Of a stretch of DNA of 40,535 nt, positions 15,984 through 26,081 are shown piece by piece; position 1 is the stretch's first letter; each line of letters begins with the position of its first letter. The stretch is from assembly GCF_003194385.1 (NCBI RefSeq), contig NZ_LAPT01000097.1, positions 1 through 40,535 of the forward strand. The letters are read 5' to 3'. A program made the translations under genes and the position numbers. The DNA is from Pokkaliibacter plantistimulans (GTDB lineage: Bacteria; Pseudomonadota; Gammaproteobacteria; Pseudomonadales; Balneatricaceae). The notes under the pieces are model-generated. The model was given only the letters and a program-made list of their open reading frames with translations. It was not told the DNA's origin and searched no databases.

Positions 15984-18644
15984 GTGCAAGACTTTATCGA
16001 AGATAAGGATCCTATCGAGACTCGTGAGTGGCTAGAAGCCCTTGAGTCGGTTGCCAAAAATGAAGGCGGTGAGCGTGCAACTTACCTGTTGCGACGCCTT
16101 GGCAGCCACGCACGCGAGATGGGGGTAGATGGGTTCGGCAGTCTCAACACTCCCTACATCAACACTATCAAACCCAAAGATGAAGCACGTATGCCTGGCG
16201 ACCTGTTCATGGAGCGCCGTATTCGTTCTTTGATTCGCTGGAACGCTCTGGCCATGGTCATGCGCGCCAACGACAATGACGAAGGTCTGGGTGGTCACAT
16301 CTCTTCCTTCTCATCCTCAGCCACTCTGTACGATGTGGGCTTCAACTACTTTTTCCGTGGGCCGGATGGTGAGCAGGAAGCGGATATGGTGTTCTTCCAG
16401 GGGCACATCTCTCCCGGTATTTACGCCCGCGCGTATCTGGAAGGTCGTCTGACTGAAGAGCAGCTGGACAACTTCCGTCGCGAAGTGGATGGCAATGGTC
16501 TGTCTTCGTACCCTCACCCTTGGTTGATGCCTGACTTCTGGCAGTTCCCGACCGTATCTATGGGCTTGGGTCCCATTCAGGCCATCTATCAGGCGCACAT
16601 CATGCGCTACCTGTCAGCGCGTGACATGGTCAAGCGCGGCGATCGAAAAGTATGGTGTTTCCTGGGTGACGGTGAGTGTGACGAGCCAGAGAGCCTGGGG
16701 GCCATTTCTCTGGCTGGCCGCGAGAAGCTGGAAAACCTTATCTTCGTCATCAACTGTAACCTGCAGCGTCTGGACGGCCCGGTACGTGGCAATGGCAAGA
16801 TTGTGCAGGAACTGGAAGGTATCTTCCGTGGCGCTGGCTGGAACGTCATCAAAGTGCTTTGGGGACGTCACTGGGATCCGTTGCTTGAGCGTGACGAACA
16901 GGGTCTGCTGCAGAAGCGTATGGACGAAGTCGTCGATGGTGAGCTGCAGAACTACAAGGCCAACGGCGGTGCTTACACCCGCGAGCATTTCTTTGGCAAA
17001 TACCCAGATCTGAAAGATCTGGTAAAAGATCTGTCTGATCAGGACATCATGAATCTGAACCGTGGTGGTCATGACCCCTACAAGGTGTACGCTGCGTATC
17101 ACGCTGCGGTCAACCACAAAGGTCAGCCAACCGTGATTCTGGCGCAGACCGTTAAAGGTTACGGTACCGGTCAGTCTGGTGAAGCGAAAAACGATACTCA
17201 CTCACTGAAAAAAGTGAAGGTTGACGATCTAAAAGCCTTCCGTGACCGCTTCAATATCCCGCTGTCTGATGAGCAGCTGGAATCTGTTCCTTATTATCGT
17301 CCAGCACCTGATAGTGCTGAGCTGAAGTATATGTTCGAGCGTCGTAAGTCTCTGGGAGGTATGTATCCTGCCCGTCGTAAAGACTTCACCGCGCTGGAAA
17401 CGCCGCCACTGGACTTCCTTGGCAGCCAGCTGAAAGGCACCGGTGATCGCGAAATCTCCAGCACCATGGCGTTTGTGCGTATTCTTTCCACGCTGGTGAA
17501 GGACAAGAATATCGGTTCCCGTATCGTGCCCATTGTGCCTGATGAAGCGCGTACTTTCGGTATGGAAGGTATGTTCCGTCAGCTGGGTATCTACAGCTCT
17601 GCTGGTCAGCGTTATGTGCCTCATGACCGTGACCAGATCATGTTCTACAAGGAATCAAAAGACGGCCAGATTCTCGAGGAAGGTATTAACGAGCCAGGTG
17701 CCATGTCAGCATGGATTGCCTGTGCAACCGCTTACTCCAACAGTAACTGCCCGCTGATTCCGTTCTATGTGTATTACTCCATGTTCGGTTTCCAGCGTAT
17801 TGGTGACCTGGCGTGGGCTGCCGGTGACATGCAGGCACGTGGCTTCCTGATTGGTGCCACTTCTGGCCGTACTACCCTGAACGGCGAAGGCTTGCAGCAC
17901 CAGGATGGTCATAGCCATCTGGTCGCCAGCACCATCCCGAACTGCGTAACGTACGATCCTACCTACAGCTACGAGCTGGCCGTGATCATTCAGGACGGTA
18001 TCCGTCGCATGTATCACGAGAAGGAAAACAAGTTCTACTACATCACTACCATGAACGAAGCCTACCAGCATCCTGACATGCCTGTCGGTGCCGAAGAGGG
18101 CATCATCAAGGGTATGTATCTGCTTGAAGAGGCGAATCCTTCCAGCAAGCTGAGTGTTCAGCTGATGGGCTCGGGTACCATCCTCAATGAAGTGCGTGAA
18201 GCAGCCAAACTGCTGCGTGAAAATTTCAATGTCGATGCCAATATCTGGAGCGCTACCAGTATGAACGAGCTGCGCCGCGACGCGCTGGACTGTTCGCGCT
18301 GGAACCTGCTGCATCCTGAATCAGAGCCTCGTGTTCCATATGTGACCGAGTGCCTGAACAAGTTCAATGGCCCGGTAATCGCCTCTACTGACTACATGAA
18401 ACTGTACTCTGATCAGTTGCGTGAGTTCGTTCCACATCGCTTTAAAGTACTGGGTACTGATGGTTTCGGCCGTTCTGATACCCGTAAGAAACTCCGTCAC
18501 TTCTTTGAGGTTGACCGTTACTTTGTTGCCATTGCTGCTCTTAAAGCACTGGCGGAAGAAGGCAGCATCGACGTCAGCGAAGTATCACGTGCCATCAAGC
18601 TGTTCGGTATCAATCCCGACAAGTTGAACCCGGTAACGGTTTAA
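15984..18644 (+). CDS. aceE: Pyruvate dehydrogenase E1 component (homodimeric)
   Basis: The 886-residue thiamine-diphosphate enzyme decarboxylates pyruvate and acetylates the lipoyl groups of AceF in the cytoplasmic pyruvate dehydrogenase complex. Length and sequence match the single-chain E1 of gammaproteobacteria. The ThDP motif begins GDGECDEPES at G228 and ends at N257/N259 in VINCNL. GTG 15984 is the chosen start because TGGGGA (15971-15976) is correctly spaced and the protein then opens like other AceE proteins. The gap from pdhR contains three palindromes, so aceE probably has its own regulated promoter. aceF follows 34 nt downstream. Confidence 0.97.
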   Translation: MQDFIEDKDPIETREWLEALESVAKNEGGERATYLLRRLGSHAREMGVDGFGSLNTPYINTIKPKDEARMPGDLFMERRIRSLIRWNALAMVMRANDNDEGLGGHISSFSSSATLYDVGFNYFFRGPDGEQEADMVFFQGHISPGIYARAYLEGRLTEEQLDNFRREVDGNGLSSYPHPWLMPDFWQFPTVSMGLGPIQAIYQAHIMRYLSARDMVKRGDRKVWCFLGDGECDEPESLGAISLAGREKLENLIFVINCNLQRLDGPVRGNGKIVQELEGIFRGAGWNVIKVLWGRHWDPLLERDEQGLLQKRMDEVVDGELQNYKANGGAYTREHFFGKYPDLKDLVKDLSDQDIMNLNRGGHDPYKVYAAYHAAVNHKGQPTVILAQTVKGYGTGQSGEAKNDTHSLKKVKVDDLKAFRDRFNIPLSDEQLESVPYYRPAPDSAELKYMFERRKSLGGMYPARRKDFTALETPPLDFLGSQLKGTGDREISSTMAFVRILSTLVKDKNIGSRIVPIVPDEARTFGMEGMFRQLGIYSSAGQRYVPHDRDQIMFYKESKDGQILEEGINEPGAMSAWIACATAYSNSNCPLIPFYVYYSMFGFQRIGDLAWAAGDMQARGFLIGATSGRTTLNGEGLQHQDGHSHLVASTIPNCVTYDPTYSYELAVIIQDGIRRMYHEKENKFYYITTMNEAYQHPDMPVGAEEGIIKGMYLLEEANPSSKLSVQLMGSGTILNEVREAAKLLRENFNVDANIWSATSMNELRRDALDCSRWNLLHPESEPRVPYVTECLNKFNGPVIASTDYMKLYSDQLREFVPHRFKVLGTDGFGRSDTRKKLRHFFEVDRYFVAIAALKALAEEGSIDVSEVSRAIKLFGINPDKLNPVTV

Positions 18645-18678
18645 CGCTAGCACTTGAAACGGATGAGAGGTGATCAAC

Positions 18679-20622
18679 GTGAGTACTGAAATCATTAAAG
18701 TGCCTGACATCGGTGGTGGTGAAGCTGATGTCATTGAGGTCTGTGTCAAGGCTGGCGACAGCATCAACGAAGGTGATTCCCTGATCGTTCTGGAGACCGA
18801 CAAGGCCTCCATGGAAGTGCCTGCACCCAAAGGTGGGGTGGTGAAGTCCATCATCATCAAAGAAGGTGACAAGGCTTCCGAAGGTCTGGATATCCTTGAG
18901 CTAGAACTGGAAGGTGCATCAGCACCCGTGGCTTCAGCGCCCGCTCCGGCGGCTGAGCCGGTTGCCGCAGCTCCAGCCCCTGCACCCGTTGCTGCACCTG
19001 CGGCGGCCAGTGGTGGTGAGGAGCAGGTTACTGTCCCGGATATCGGTGGTGCTACCGGTGTCGACGTCATTGAAGTGGTAGTCAAGGTAGGTCAGGAGAT
19101 TGCTGAAGGCGATTCTCTGATCGTGCTGGAAACCGACAAGGCGTCCATGGAAGTACCTTCACCCAAGAGCGGTGTGGTGAAAAGCATTGCTGTTGCTGAA
19201 GGTGGCAAGGTTTCCGAGGGTGATCTGATTCTGGTCCTGGAAGTTGCGGCAGGGCCTGCGCAACCTACACCTATCGAGTCGTCTTCAGTTGCTGCTCCTG
19301 TGGCTGCAACCGCAGCTCCAGCAGCACCGGTTGCCGCTCCGGTGGCGGGTGGTGTTGAGGCGGTTAAGGTACCTGATATCGGTGGTGCGACCGGTGTGGA
19401 TGTCATTGAAGTCTGCGTCAAGGCCGGTGACACCATTGCAGAAGGTGACTCGCTGATCGTGCTGGAAACTGACAAGGCATCTATGGAAGTGCCTGCGCCA
19501 AAAGGTGGCGTGGTCAAATCCGTTGCCCTGAAAGAAGGTAGCAAGGTCTCGGAAGGTGATCTGATTCTTGAGCTTGAAGTGGCCGGCTCTGTTGCTGTTG
19601 CCGCCCCTGCGCCAGTTCAGGCTGCTGCGCCAGCCGCACCTGCTGCTGCCGCTCCTGCTGCGAAACCCGCTGCTGCCCCGGTGGCTGCAACAGGTGAAGC
19701 AGGTAAGAACGTTCATGCAGGTCCTGCTGTGCGTGCTCTGGCGCGAGAGTTTGGTGTTGATCTTGGTAAGGTGACGCCAACGGGTCCGCGTGGTCGCATC
19801 CTGAAAGAAGATGTCCAGACTTACGTCAAGCAGGAGCTGGCCAAGCCCAAGGCGGCTGCCGCTCCCGCAGCCACCATGTCTGGATTGGGGATTCCTCAGG
19901 TACCGGCAATCGACTTCAGCCAGTGGGGTGAAGTGGATATCCAGCCAATGAGCAAGATCCACAAGGTGACGGCTTTCAACATGAGTCGCGCATGGCTGAA
20001 TGTGCCACACGTGACTCAGTTTGATGATGCCGATATCACTGAGCTGGAAACCTTCCGTAAGGAAGTCAAAGCCGAGGCTGAGAAGGCTGGCGTCAAGTTG
20101 ACTCCGTTGCCCTTTATCATCAAGGCGTGCGCCATTGCACTGCGTAACCATCCGAAGTTCAACGCTTCTCTGCACGCAGACGGCGAGAGCATTGTGTACA
20201 AGAAGTATGTGCACATCGGTATGGCAGTAGACACCCCTAACGGTCTGGTGGTCCCGGTTATCCGTGATGCTGACAAGAAAAGTGTCTATGAGCTGTCGCG
20301 TGAAGCCAACGAGCTGGCCAAGAAGGCCCAGGAGAAGAAACTCAAACCTGCGGAAATGCAGGGTGCGTGTTTCACCATCTCCAGCCTCGGTGGTATCGGT
20401 GGTATCGGCTTTACACCGATCGTTAACACCCCTGAGGTAGCGATCCTGGGTGTATCTCGTGCCGATATCAAACCACGCTGGAATGGTAAGGAGTTCGAGC
20501 CTCGCACCATGTTGCCGCTGTGTCTGTCCTATGACCACCGCGCCATCAATGGTGGTGATGCTGGCCGCTTCCTGACCTATATGGCTCAGCTGCTGGCTGA
20601 CGTTCGCCGTATGCTGCTCTGA
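18679..20622 (+). CDS. aceF: Dihydrolipoamide acetyltransferase (E2 of pyruvate dehydrogenase)
   Basis: The 647-residue E2 core transfers acetyl groups to CoA. Three N-terminal lipoyl domains each carry an ETDKASMEVP motif, with lipoylated lysines predicted at K42, K154 and K266. They are joined by Ala/Pro-rich flexible linkers. A peripheral subunit-binding domain follows (about 345-387), then the catalytic domain (about 410-647) with active-site H620 in DHRAINGGD. The usual Asp after this His is Asn (N624), as in Azotobacter-type E2p. GTG 18679 is preferred over GTG 18670 because GAGAGG (18665-18670) is 8 nt upstream. No lpd gene follows, so E3 must be encoded elsewhere. Confidence 0.97.
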   Translation: MSTEIIKVPDIGGGEADVIEVCVKAGDSINEGDSLIVLETDKASMEVPAPKGGVVKSIIIKEGDKASEGLDILELELEGASAPVASAPAPAAEPVAAAPAPAPVAAPAAASGGEEQVTVPDIGGATGVDVIEVVVKVGQEIAEGDSLIVLETDKASMEVPSPKSGVVKSIAVAEGGKVSEGDLILVLEVAAGPAQPTPIESSSVAAPVAATAAPAAPVAAPVAGGVEAVKVPDIGGATGVDVIEVCVKAGDTIAEGDSLIVLETDKASMEVPAPKGGVVKSVALKEGSKVSEGDLILELEVAGSVAVAAPAPVQAAAPAAPAAAAPAAKPAAAPVAATGEAGKNVHAGPAVRALAREFGVDLGKVTPTGPRGRILKEDVQTYVKQELAKPKAAAAPAATMSGLGIPQVPAIDFSQWGEVDIQPMSKIHKVTAFNMSRAWLNVPHVTQFDDADITELETFRKEVKAEAEKAGVKLTPLPFIIKACAIALRNHPKFNASLHADGESIVYKKYVHIGMAVDTPNGLVVPVIRDADKKSVYELSREANELAKKAQEKKLKPAEMQGACFTISSLGGIGGIGFTPIVNTPEVAILGVSRADIKPRWNGKEFEPRTMLPLCLSYDHRAINGGDAGRFLTYMAQLLADVRRMLL

Positions 20623-20665
20623 ACGGACTTCGGGTAGCCTTTTCTGCCCCATAGCTTGTACCCTT

Positions 20666-20694
20666 AAAGGCCACTGTTCGCAGTGGCCTTTTTT
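20666..20694 (+). terminator. Rho-independent terminator after aceF
   Basis: AAAGGCCACTG and CAGTGGCCTTT pair around a TTCG tetraloop and end in six T residues. It lies 44 nt after the aceF stop and closes the aceEF unit. Confidence 0.93.
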
Positions 20695-20747
20695 GCTTCT
20701 GTTGCATGAGACTGTAGCGATACTTTGCTGCCGAGTGATCAGGCTGT

Positions 20748-22178
20748 GTGCTGCGGATACCAACGATTTTTAAGCGTGATCAGGAAGGTCTGGTGTTATA
20801 TCAACAGGTTGCAGAGCAGTTAGCTGAGCATATCCGCACCGGGGTATTTGCCGAGGGCGAACGGATCCCTTCTATTCGCAAATTGCATCAACAATGGGGT
20901 GTCAGTCAGAGCACTGCTCTGGCGGCCTTGAGTGCGCTGGAAGCGCAGGGCTTGATTGAGGCGCGCCCACGCTCTGGTTTTTATGTGAAGGCTTTGCCGG
21001 AGCGTCTGCAGGTTGAAGAGCATGTGCCAGCCCCCGTGGCGGTTTCTCGCCACCAGCTGATCAATCATGTACTCAATCAGTCTCGCCAGCCTGGCCTGAT
21101 GCATCTGGGTGCCGCGGTGCCTGAGGCGGTGTTCCTGCCTCAGGAGATCCTGAGGCGAATCTCCAACCGTTGCTTGCGTGAACAGCCGGGCCTGATTACC
21201 GACTATGCCTTTCCTCCGGGCAACAAGGTCTTGCGACAGCAAATCGCTGTACGTATGCAGGCTGCGGGGTGTTCAGTATCTGCCAGCGAGCTATTGATTA
21301 CTCAGGGTTGCCAGGAGGCGCTCAGTCTTTGTTTGCGTGTGCTGGCGCGGCCGGGTGATCTGATCGCTATCGAATCGCCTGCCTATCATGGATTGTTGCA
21401 GGCTCTGGAGGCGCTCGGCTTGCAGGCTCTGGAGATTCCCTGTGATCCGGCCAGAGGTATGGACCTGGAGGCGCTGGCTGCAGCTATTCAGGAGTGGCCC
21501 GTCAAGGCCTGCGTGGTTTCAGCCAATTTTTCTAATCCTACCGGCAGTCTGATGCCGGATGAGCATAAGCAGCGTTTGGTTAACATGCTAAGCGAGGCTC
21601 AAATTCCTTTGGTGGAAGATGATACCTATGCGGATCTGCACTACGGCAGGCGTCAGCCGCTGCCGTTGAAAGCCTGGGACCGCGAAGGCAATGTGCTTTA
21701 CTGCAGTGCTTTCTCCAAGACTATTGCACCGGGGTTCAGGGTCGGCTGGGTGGCGGGAGGTCGTTATCACCAGCCGCTACAGCAGTTGCTGACGGTGACA
21801 ACTATGGCAAGCCATGCCCTGTCACAGCAGGTGATGGCGGAGTATCTGCACAGTGGTGACTATGATCGGCATCTGCGCAAGGTTCGTCGCCAGTATCGGC
21901 AGCAACTGCATAATCTGGTCGATGCCCTGCATGCCTCTGGCTTGCCTGTAGCCTGGTCCTTACCTCAAGGAGGTTTTTTGCTGTGGCTGATTTTACCTGC
22001 CGAGGTGGATGCACTTGCGGTGTATGAGCAGATGTTGCAGAAGGGAATCAGCGTGATGCCCGGCAGCCTGTTCTCAGCGTCCGAGCGTTTTCGCCACTGT
22101 ATGCGTATCAGTATTGCGGTCAGTCAGCCAGACTGGTCACTGCTGGTAGCAGCATTGCGAGGCAGTCTGACTGACTGA
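20748..22178 (+). CDS. MocR-family PLP-dependent regulator (GntR HTH plus aminotransferase fold)
   Basis: The 476-residue protein has a GntR winged helix at the N-terminus (LYQQVAEQLAEHIRTG, then RIPSIRKLHQQWGVSQSTA, about 17-62). A fold-type I aminotransferase domain follows (about 105-470). The SNPTG motif is present, and the PLP lysine is predicted at K324 in SAFSKTIAPGFRVGW. MocR proteins use PLP or its adducts as effectors; the closest characterised type by look is E. coli YdcR, whose target is not settled. The start at GTG 20748 is uncertain because no good ribosome-binding site is visible. The gene converges on tdh with only 10 nt between stops. Confidence 0.85.
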   Translation: MLRIPTIFKRDQEGLVLYQQVAEQLAEHIRTGVFAEGERIPSIRKLHQQWGVSQSTALAALSALEAQGLIEARPRSGFYVKALPERLQVEEHVPAPVAVSRHQLINHVLNQSRQPGLMHLGAAVPEAVFLPQEILRRISNRCLREQPGLITDYAFPPGNKVLRQQIAVRMQAAGCSVSASELLITQGCQEALSLCLRVLARPGDLIAIESPAYHGLLQALEALGLQALEIPCDPARGMDLEALAAAIQEWPVKACVVSANFSNPTGSLMPDEHKQRLVNMLSEAQIPLVEDDTYADLHYGRRQPLPLKAWDREGNVLYCSAFSKTIAPGFRVGWVAGGRYHQPLQQLLTVTTMASHALSQQVMAEYLHSGDYDRHLRKVRRQYRQQLHNLVDALHASGLPVAWSLPQGGFLLWLILPAEVDALAVYEQMLQKGISVMPGSLFSASERFRHCMRISIAVSQPDWSLLVAALRGSLTD

Positions 22179-22188
22179 GCCGGAAGGG

Positions 22189-23214
22189 TCAGGTCCAGTC
22201 CAGAATCACTTTGCCAGACTGGCCAGAGGCCATGGCTGCAAAGCCCTGCTCGAAATCAGCCACCTTGTAGTGGTGGGTGATCATTGGGCTAAGGTCCAGT
22301 CCACTTTGGAGCATGGCGACCATCTTGTACCAGGTCTCGAACATTTCGCGGCCATAGATCCCCTTGATGATCAGGCCTTTGAAAATAACCTGATTCCAGT
22401 CAATGGCTGTCTCCCCGGAAGGAATACCCAGCATGGCAATCTTGCCGCCATGATTCATGCTCGACAGCATGCTGCGAAACGCGGCAGGTACGCCTGACAT
22501 CTCCAGACCCACATCAAAGCCTTCGGTCATATGCAGATCATGCATGACATCCTGCAGAGAGGTTGTCGCGACATTGACTGCACGCGTCGCCCCCATTTTC
22601 TCAGCCAGTTGCAGGCGATACTCATTGACGTCGGTAATGACCACATGACGGGCGCCGACATGGCGGCAGATCGCCGCAGCCATGATGCCAATGGGGCCGG
22701 CTCCGGTAATCAGCACATCTTCCCCGACCAGATCGAAGGACAGTGCGGTATGGGCTGCGTTGCCAAAAGGGTCGAGAATGGCGGCAATGTCATCGGGAAT
22801 GTTATCTGGCAGTTTGAAGGCATTATCGGCCGGAAGGACCAGATAGTCGGCAAAGGCACCTGGACGGTTGACGCCGACACCGATGGTCTCTCGGCAGAGA
22901 TGGCGCTTGCCTGCGCGACAATTACGGCAGTGCCCGCAGGTAATATGACCTTCACCGGAAACCCGGTCCCCCAGCTTGAATCCGCGTACATCGCTGCCCA
23001 TCGCAGCGACTTCGCCGACATACTCGTGGCCAACATGCATGGGGACAGGAATGGTCTTCTGTGCCCATTCATCCCAGTTCCAGATGTGCATGTCGGTACC
23101 GCAGATGGCAGTCTTGCGAATGCGGATCAACAGGTCGTTGTTGCCGTATTCGGGCACATCGCTCTCGTGTGCCCATAGTCCTTTCTCAGGATGAAGTTTG
23201 GCCAGTGTACGCAT
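22189..23214 (-). CDS. tdh: L-threonine 3-dehydrogenase
   Basis: The zinc- and NAD-dependent enzyme oxidises L-threonine to 2-amino-3-ketobutyrate. ATG 23214 gives 341 residues, exactly the E. coli Tdh length, and aligns the start ([14 protein letters not shown]) with it; the upstream ATG at 23223 would add three residues. The catalytic zinc ligand is C38 in AICGTDMH, followed by the GHEYVGEV motif, a CGHCRNC structural-zinc cluster and the [10 protein letters not shown] nucleotide loop. It lies 34 nt downstream of kbl in the same operon, so the unstable product goes straight to Kbl. Confidence 0.95.
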   Translation of the reverse strand: MRTLAKLHPEKGLWAHESDVPEYGNNDLLIRIRKTAICGTDMHIWNWDEWAQKTIPVPMHVGHEYVGEVAAMGSDVRGFKLGDRVSGEGHITCGHCRNCRAGKRHLCRETIGVGVNRPGAFADYLVLPADNAFKLPDNIPDDIAAILDPFGNAAHTALSFDLVGEDVLITGAGPIGIMAAAICRHVGARHVVITDVNEYRLQLAEKMGATRAVNVATTSLQDVMHDLHMTEGFDVGLEMSGVPAAFRSMLSSMNHGGKIAMLGIPSGETAIDWNQVIFKGLIIKGIYGREMFETWYKMVAMLQSGLDLSPMITHHYKVADFEQGFAAMASGQSGKVILDWT

Positions 23215-23248
23215 GGAGATCATTCCCGAAGCGATATTGTTGTTTCTG

Positions 23249-24436
23249 TTAAATGATAGCGAGGGCTTGGCCGACGCGGATGAACGCCGCCAGCGCTTTA
23301 TCCAGATCTTCCTTGCTCAGGGCAGCTGACATCTGGGTGCGAATGCGTGCCTGACCCTGGGGGACGACAGGATAGGAGAAACCCACCACATAGATGCCTT
23401 CTTTCAATAGTTCGTCAGCCATGGTTTTGGCCAGTGTTGCATCACCGAGCATGACAGGGATGATGGGATGCTCACCTGCGACCAGTTTGAATCCGGCTTT
23501 CTCCAGACCCTGACGGAAGTACAGGCTGTTCTCGGTCAGCTGCTGACGCAGGGTAGCAGATTGATCCAGTAGCTCCAGTGCTGCAATGGATGCTGCAGTG
23601 ATCATTGGCGCCAGACTGTTGGAGAACAGATAGGGCCGTGAGCGCTGACGCAGCAGGTCAATCACTTCCTGACGGGCACTGATATACCCTCCAGAAGCAC
23701 CGCCCAGCGCTTTGCCCAGTGTGCCTGTCAAAATATCGATGCGGCCCATCACCTCGCAATACTCATGGGTGCCACGGCCGTGCTCGCCCATAAAGCCTAC
23801 GGCATGGGAGTCATCTACCATGACCAGCGCACCGTATTTATCCGCCAGGTCGCAGATGGCAGAAAGGTTGGCGATGATACCATCCATGGAGAATACGCCA
23901 TCGGTGGCGATTAGTTTGAAACGACAGCCCTCGGCTGCCTGCAGCTGCCGCTCTAGATCGGCCATGTCGTTGTTGGCATAGCGGAAGCGCTGGGCTTTGC
24001 ACAGACGGATACCGTCGATGATGCTGGCGTGATTGAGAGCGTCGGAGATGATGGCGTCTTCAGCGCCCAGCAGGGTCTCGAACAGACCGCCGTTGGCATC
24101 AAAGCAGGAGGAGTAAAGAATCGTGTCCTGCATGCCCAGAAACTGGCTCAGCGCTGCTTCCAGCTGGCGGTGTAATGTATGGGTGCCGCAGATAAATCGT
24201 ACTGAGGCCATGCCATAGCCATAGTCATCCAGTGCACGCTTGGCTGCTTCAACCAGTGTTGGATGATTGGCCAGCCCCAGATAGTTGTTGGCGCAGAGGT
24301 TGATGACTTCGCGGCCATCCTGAGTCGAAACACGTGCCTGCTGAGCCGACTGAATCAAGCGCTCATGCTTGTAAAGGCCAGCGTTTTCGATGTCTGCCAG
24401 GGTCTTGTGCAAATGGGAGTAGAAATCCGGTTGCAT
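23249..24436 (-). CDS. kbl: 2-amino-3-ketobutyrate CoA ligase (glycine C-acetyltransferase)
   Basis: The 395-residue PLP enzyme splits 2-amino-3-ketobutyrate with CoA into glycine and acetyl-CoA. It resembles E. coli Kbl throughout, including [31 protein letters not shown] and the PLP lysine K242 in [16 protein letters not shown] 24436 is chosen because TGGAG lies 6 nt upstream; the longer ATG at 24448 has no ribosome-binding site. Together with tdh it forms the threonine-to-glycine pathway. Confidence 0.96.
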   Translation of the reverse strand: MQPDFYSHLHKTLADIENAGLYKHERLIQSAQQARVSTQDGREVINLCANNYLGLANHPTLVEAAKRALDDYGYGMASVRFICGTHTLHRQLEAALSQFLGMQDTILYSSCFDANGGLFETLLGAEDAIISDALNHASIIDGIRLCKAQRFRYANNDMADLERQLQAAEGCRFKLIATDGVFSMDGIIANLSAICDLADKYGALVMVDDSHAVGFMGEHGRGTHEYCEVMGRIDILTGTLGKALGGASGGYISARQEVIDLLRQRSRPYLFSNSLAPMITAASIAALELLDQSATLRQQLTENSLYFRQGLEKAGFKLVAGEHPIIPVMLGDATLAKTMADELLKEGIYVVGFSYPVVPQGQARIRTQMSAALSKEDLDKALAAFIRVGQALAII

Positions 24437-24696
24437 GGCCGTCTCCATTAAACAGTCGAGGGATTAGGCATTGTCCTCAGATAAAGACTATCGGGAGACA
24501 GCTACCTTCGAAGTAAGTAAGAGCACTGTAGAATGTCGATCTGTTATTGAGTAGATACAGTTTTTCAATAAAACAGCATAGCAGTTGGTGCGGGAATTCA
24601 CCGCTGGCCAATCGAATGTGAACTACCTAACGTTCGGGGAGGGGATAAATAGGCTCAGCCTATCAGAATCTTTAGAAAGCTTAATGAGAATGAATC
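24437..24696. other. Divergent kbl/mntH intergenic region, kbl-proximal part
   Basis: This part of the gap between kbl and mntH must hold the kbl promoter. I see no convincing -35/-10 pair on the minus strand and no strong palindrome. AATGAGAATGAATCTTG (24683-24699) is AT-rich and only loosely Fur-like, too weak to call. Confidence 0.4.
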
Positions 24697-24725
24697 TTGT
24701 TTTATGATTAACCAGTCGCTATCTT
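24697..24725 (+). promoter_or_regulatory. Candidate sigma-70 promoter of mntH
   Basis: TTGTTT (24697-24702) and TATCTT (24720-24725) are spaced by 17 nt. The predicted start near 24732 falls within the adjacent palindrome, and the resulting leader is about 26 nt. Confidence 0.55.
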
Positions 24726-24741
24726 GTTAACCACGGTTAAC
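24726..24741 (+). promoter_or_regulatory. Palindromic operator at the mntH start site (candidate MntR site)
   Basis: GTTAACC-AC-GGTTAAC is a perfect 7-bp inverted repeat touching the -10 hexamer. An extra TTAACCA half-site lies in the promoter spacer at 24708-24714, 19 nt upstream of the matching half. Its position suits a repressor. It does not match the E. coli MntR box, so assigning it to MntR rests on gene context. Confidence 0.55.
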
Positions 24742-24757
24742 TTTTTGGACGGTCATC

Positions 24758-26038
24758 ATGATTCATGCAATGTCTGATCAGACTGTGCGTGTACAGGCCC
24801 AACGTGTGCTCTCTGGTCACGGCACAAGTCTGGTGCGGCGCTTTCTTCCTTTTATGGGGCCAGCAATGATTGCCGCTGTGGCCTATATCGACCCGGGCAA
24901 CTTCGCCACCAACATTGAAGCAGGCTCGCGCTATGGGTATACCCTGCTGTGGGTAGTGCTGTGGGCTAACCTGATGGCAATGCTGATCCAGACCATGTCT
25001 GCACGGCTTGGCTTGGCAACAGGCAAGAATCTGGCAGAAGTGATTCGTGACCGCTATCCGCGCCCGGTAGTGTGGCTGTTTTGGGTGCAGGCGGAGTTGA
25101 TCGCTATTGCGACGGATCTTGCTGAGTTTCTGGGCGCGGCACTGGCTTTCAATCTGCTGTTCGGCATGTCGATGCTGGAAGGCGCATTGCTGACCGGGGC
25201 GATTACCTATGCGGTGCTGCATATGCAGCGCTATGGGTTCCGCACCATGGAGATGATCATTGGGGCTATGATTCTGGCCGTGTCAGCGGGCTTCCTATTG
25301 GAAATCCTGCTGGGCAAGCCACCGGCAGAGCCCATCATCAAAGGCTTGCTGTTGCCTTCTTTCCCGGATAGCTATTCCATTTTTCTGGCGGCTGGGATTC
25401 TGGGCGCAACGGTGATGCCGCATGTGATCTATTTGCACTCGGCATTGTCGCAAAACCGTATCAAGGTAACGGCTGACAGTGATCGTAGCCGCATCATGAA
25501 GTACTACCGCATGGACGTCATCATCGGTATGGCACTGGCCGGGCTGATCAACATGGCTATGCTGGTTTTGGCGGCAACCGTGTTCTTCAACAATGGCGAA
25601 ACGACAATTGCGTCCATTGAGGAAAGTTACAAGTTGCTGTCGCCTCTGATGGGGCACGATGCTGCCAGCATGATCTTTGGCTTGACGCTGCTGTTTGCTG
25701 GCCTGTCTTCATCGATTGTTGGCACCATGTCGGGGCAGGTGGTGATGCAGGGATTTGTTAACTTCACTATTCCTCTGTGGTTGCGACGCCTGATTACCAT
25801 GGCGCCTGCTATCGTCGTGATCCTGATGGGATTGCCAGAGCAGCAGGTTCTGGTAGTCAGCCAGGTCGTATTGAGTTTTGGTATCCCCTTTGCGCTGGTG
25901 CCATTACTGCTCTTTACCGCCAACCGTCAGTTGATGGGGAATCTGGTGAATCATCGCTGGGTCAATATCGCAGGGGGAATCGTTGCAACGATCATTATTG
26001 CCCTCAACCTCTACGTTCTGGTGTTCGAGCTGATGTAA
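24758..26038 (+). CDS. mntH: NRAMP-family manganese/divalent metal transporter
   Basis: The 426-residue proton-coupled metal importer has about eleven membrane helices. The metal-binding DPGNFATN motif is in the first helix (about 47-54), and the MPHVIYLHS motif of the sixth helix, also metal-binding in the family, is present. Manganese is the usual substrate of bacterial members, with some iron uptake. ATG 24758 has GGACGG 6 nt upstream; ATG 24770 is an alternative. An mntR gene lies 159 nt downstream, which supports manganese as the substrate. Confidence 0.94.
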   Translation: MIHAMSDQTVRVQAQRVLSGHGTSLVRRFLPFMGPAMIAAVAYIDPGNFATNIEAGSRYGYTLLWVVLWANLMAMLIQTMSARLGLATGKNLAEVIRDRYPRPVVWLFWVQAELIAIATDLAEFLGAALAFNLLFGMSMLEGALLTGAITYAVLHMQRYGFRTMEMIIGAMILAVSAGFLLEILLGKPPAEPIIKGLLLPSFPDSYSIFLAAGILGATVMPHVIYLHSALSQNRIKVTADSDRSRIMKYYRMDVIIGMALAGLINMAMLVLAATVFFNNGETTIASIEESYKLLSPLMGHDAASMIFGLTLLFAGLSSSIVGTMSGQVVMQGFVNFTIPLWLRRLITMAPAIVVILMGLPEQQVLVVSQVVLSFGIPFALVPLLLFTANRQLMGNLVNHRWVNIAGGIVATIIIALNLYVLVFELM

Positions 26039-26081
26039 GCATCTGTTATCGCAGCAGCTATACTGACGAATCATCGAGAGT

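Noticed and set aside
19285-20763. 492-aa minus-strand ORF opposite aceF
   Set aside because: It overlaps the whole conserved AceF catalytic region, has low-complexity His/Arg/Ser-rich sequence and no family resemblance.
24683-24699. Possible Fur box upstream of mntH
   Set aside because: Only a few positions match the GATAATGATAATCATTATC consensus and there is no symmetry.
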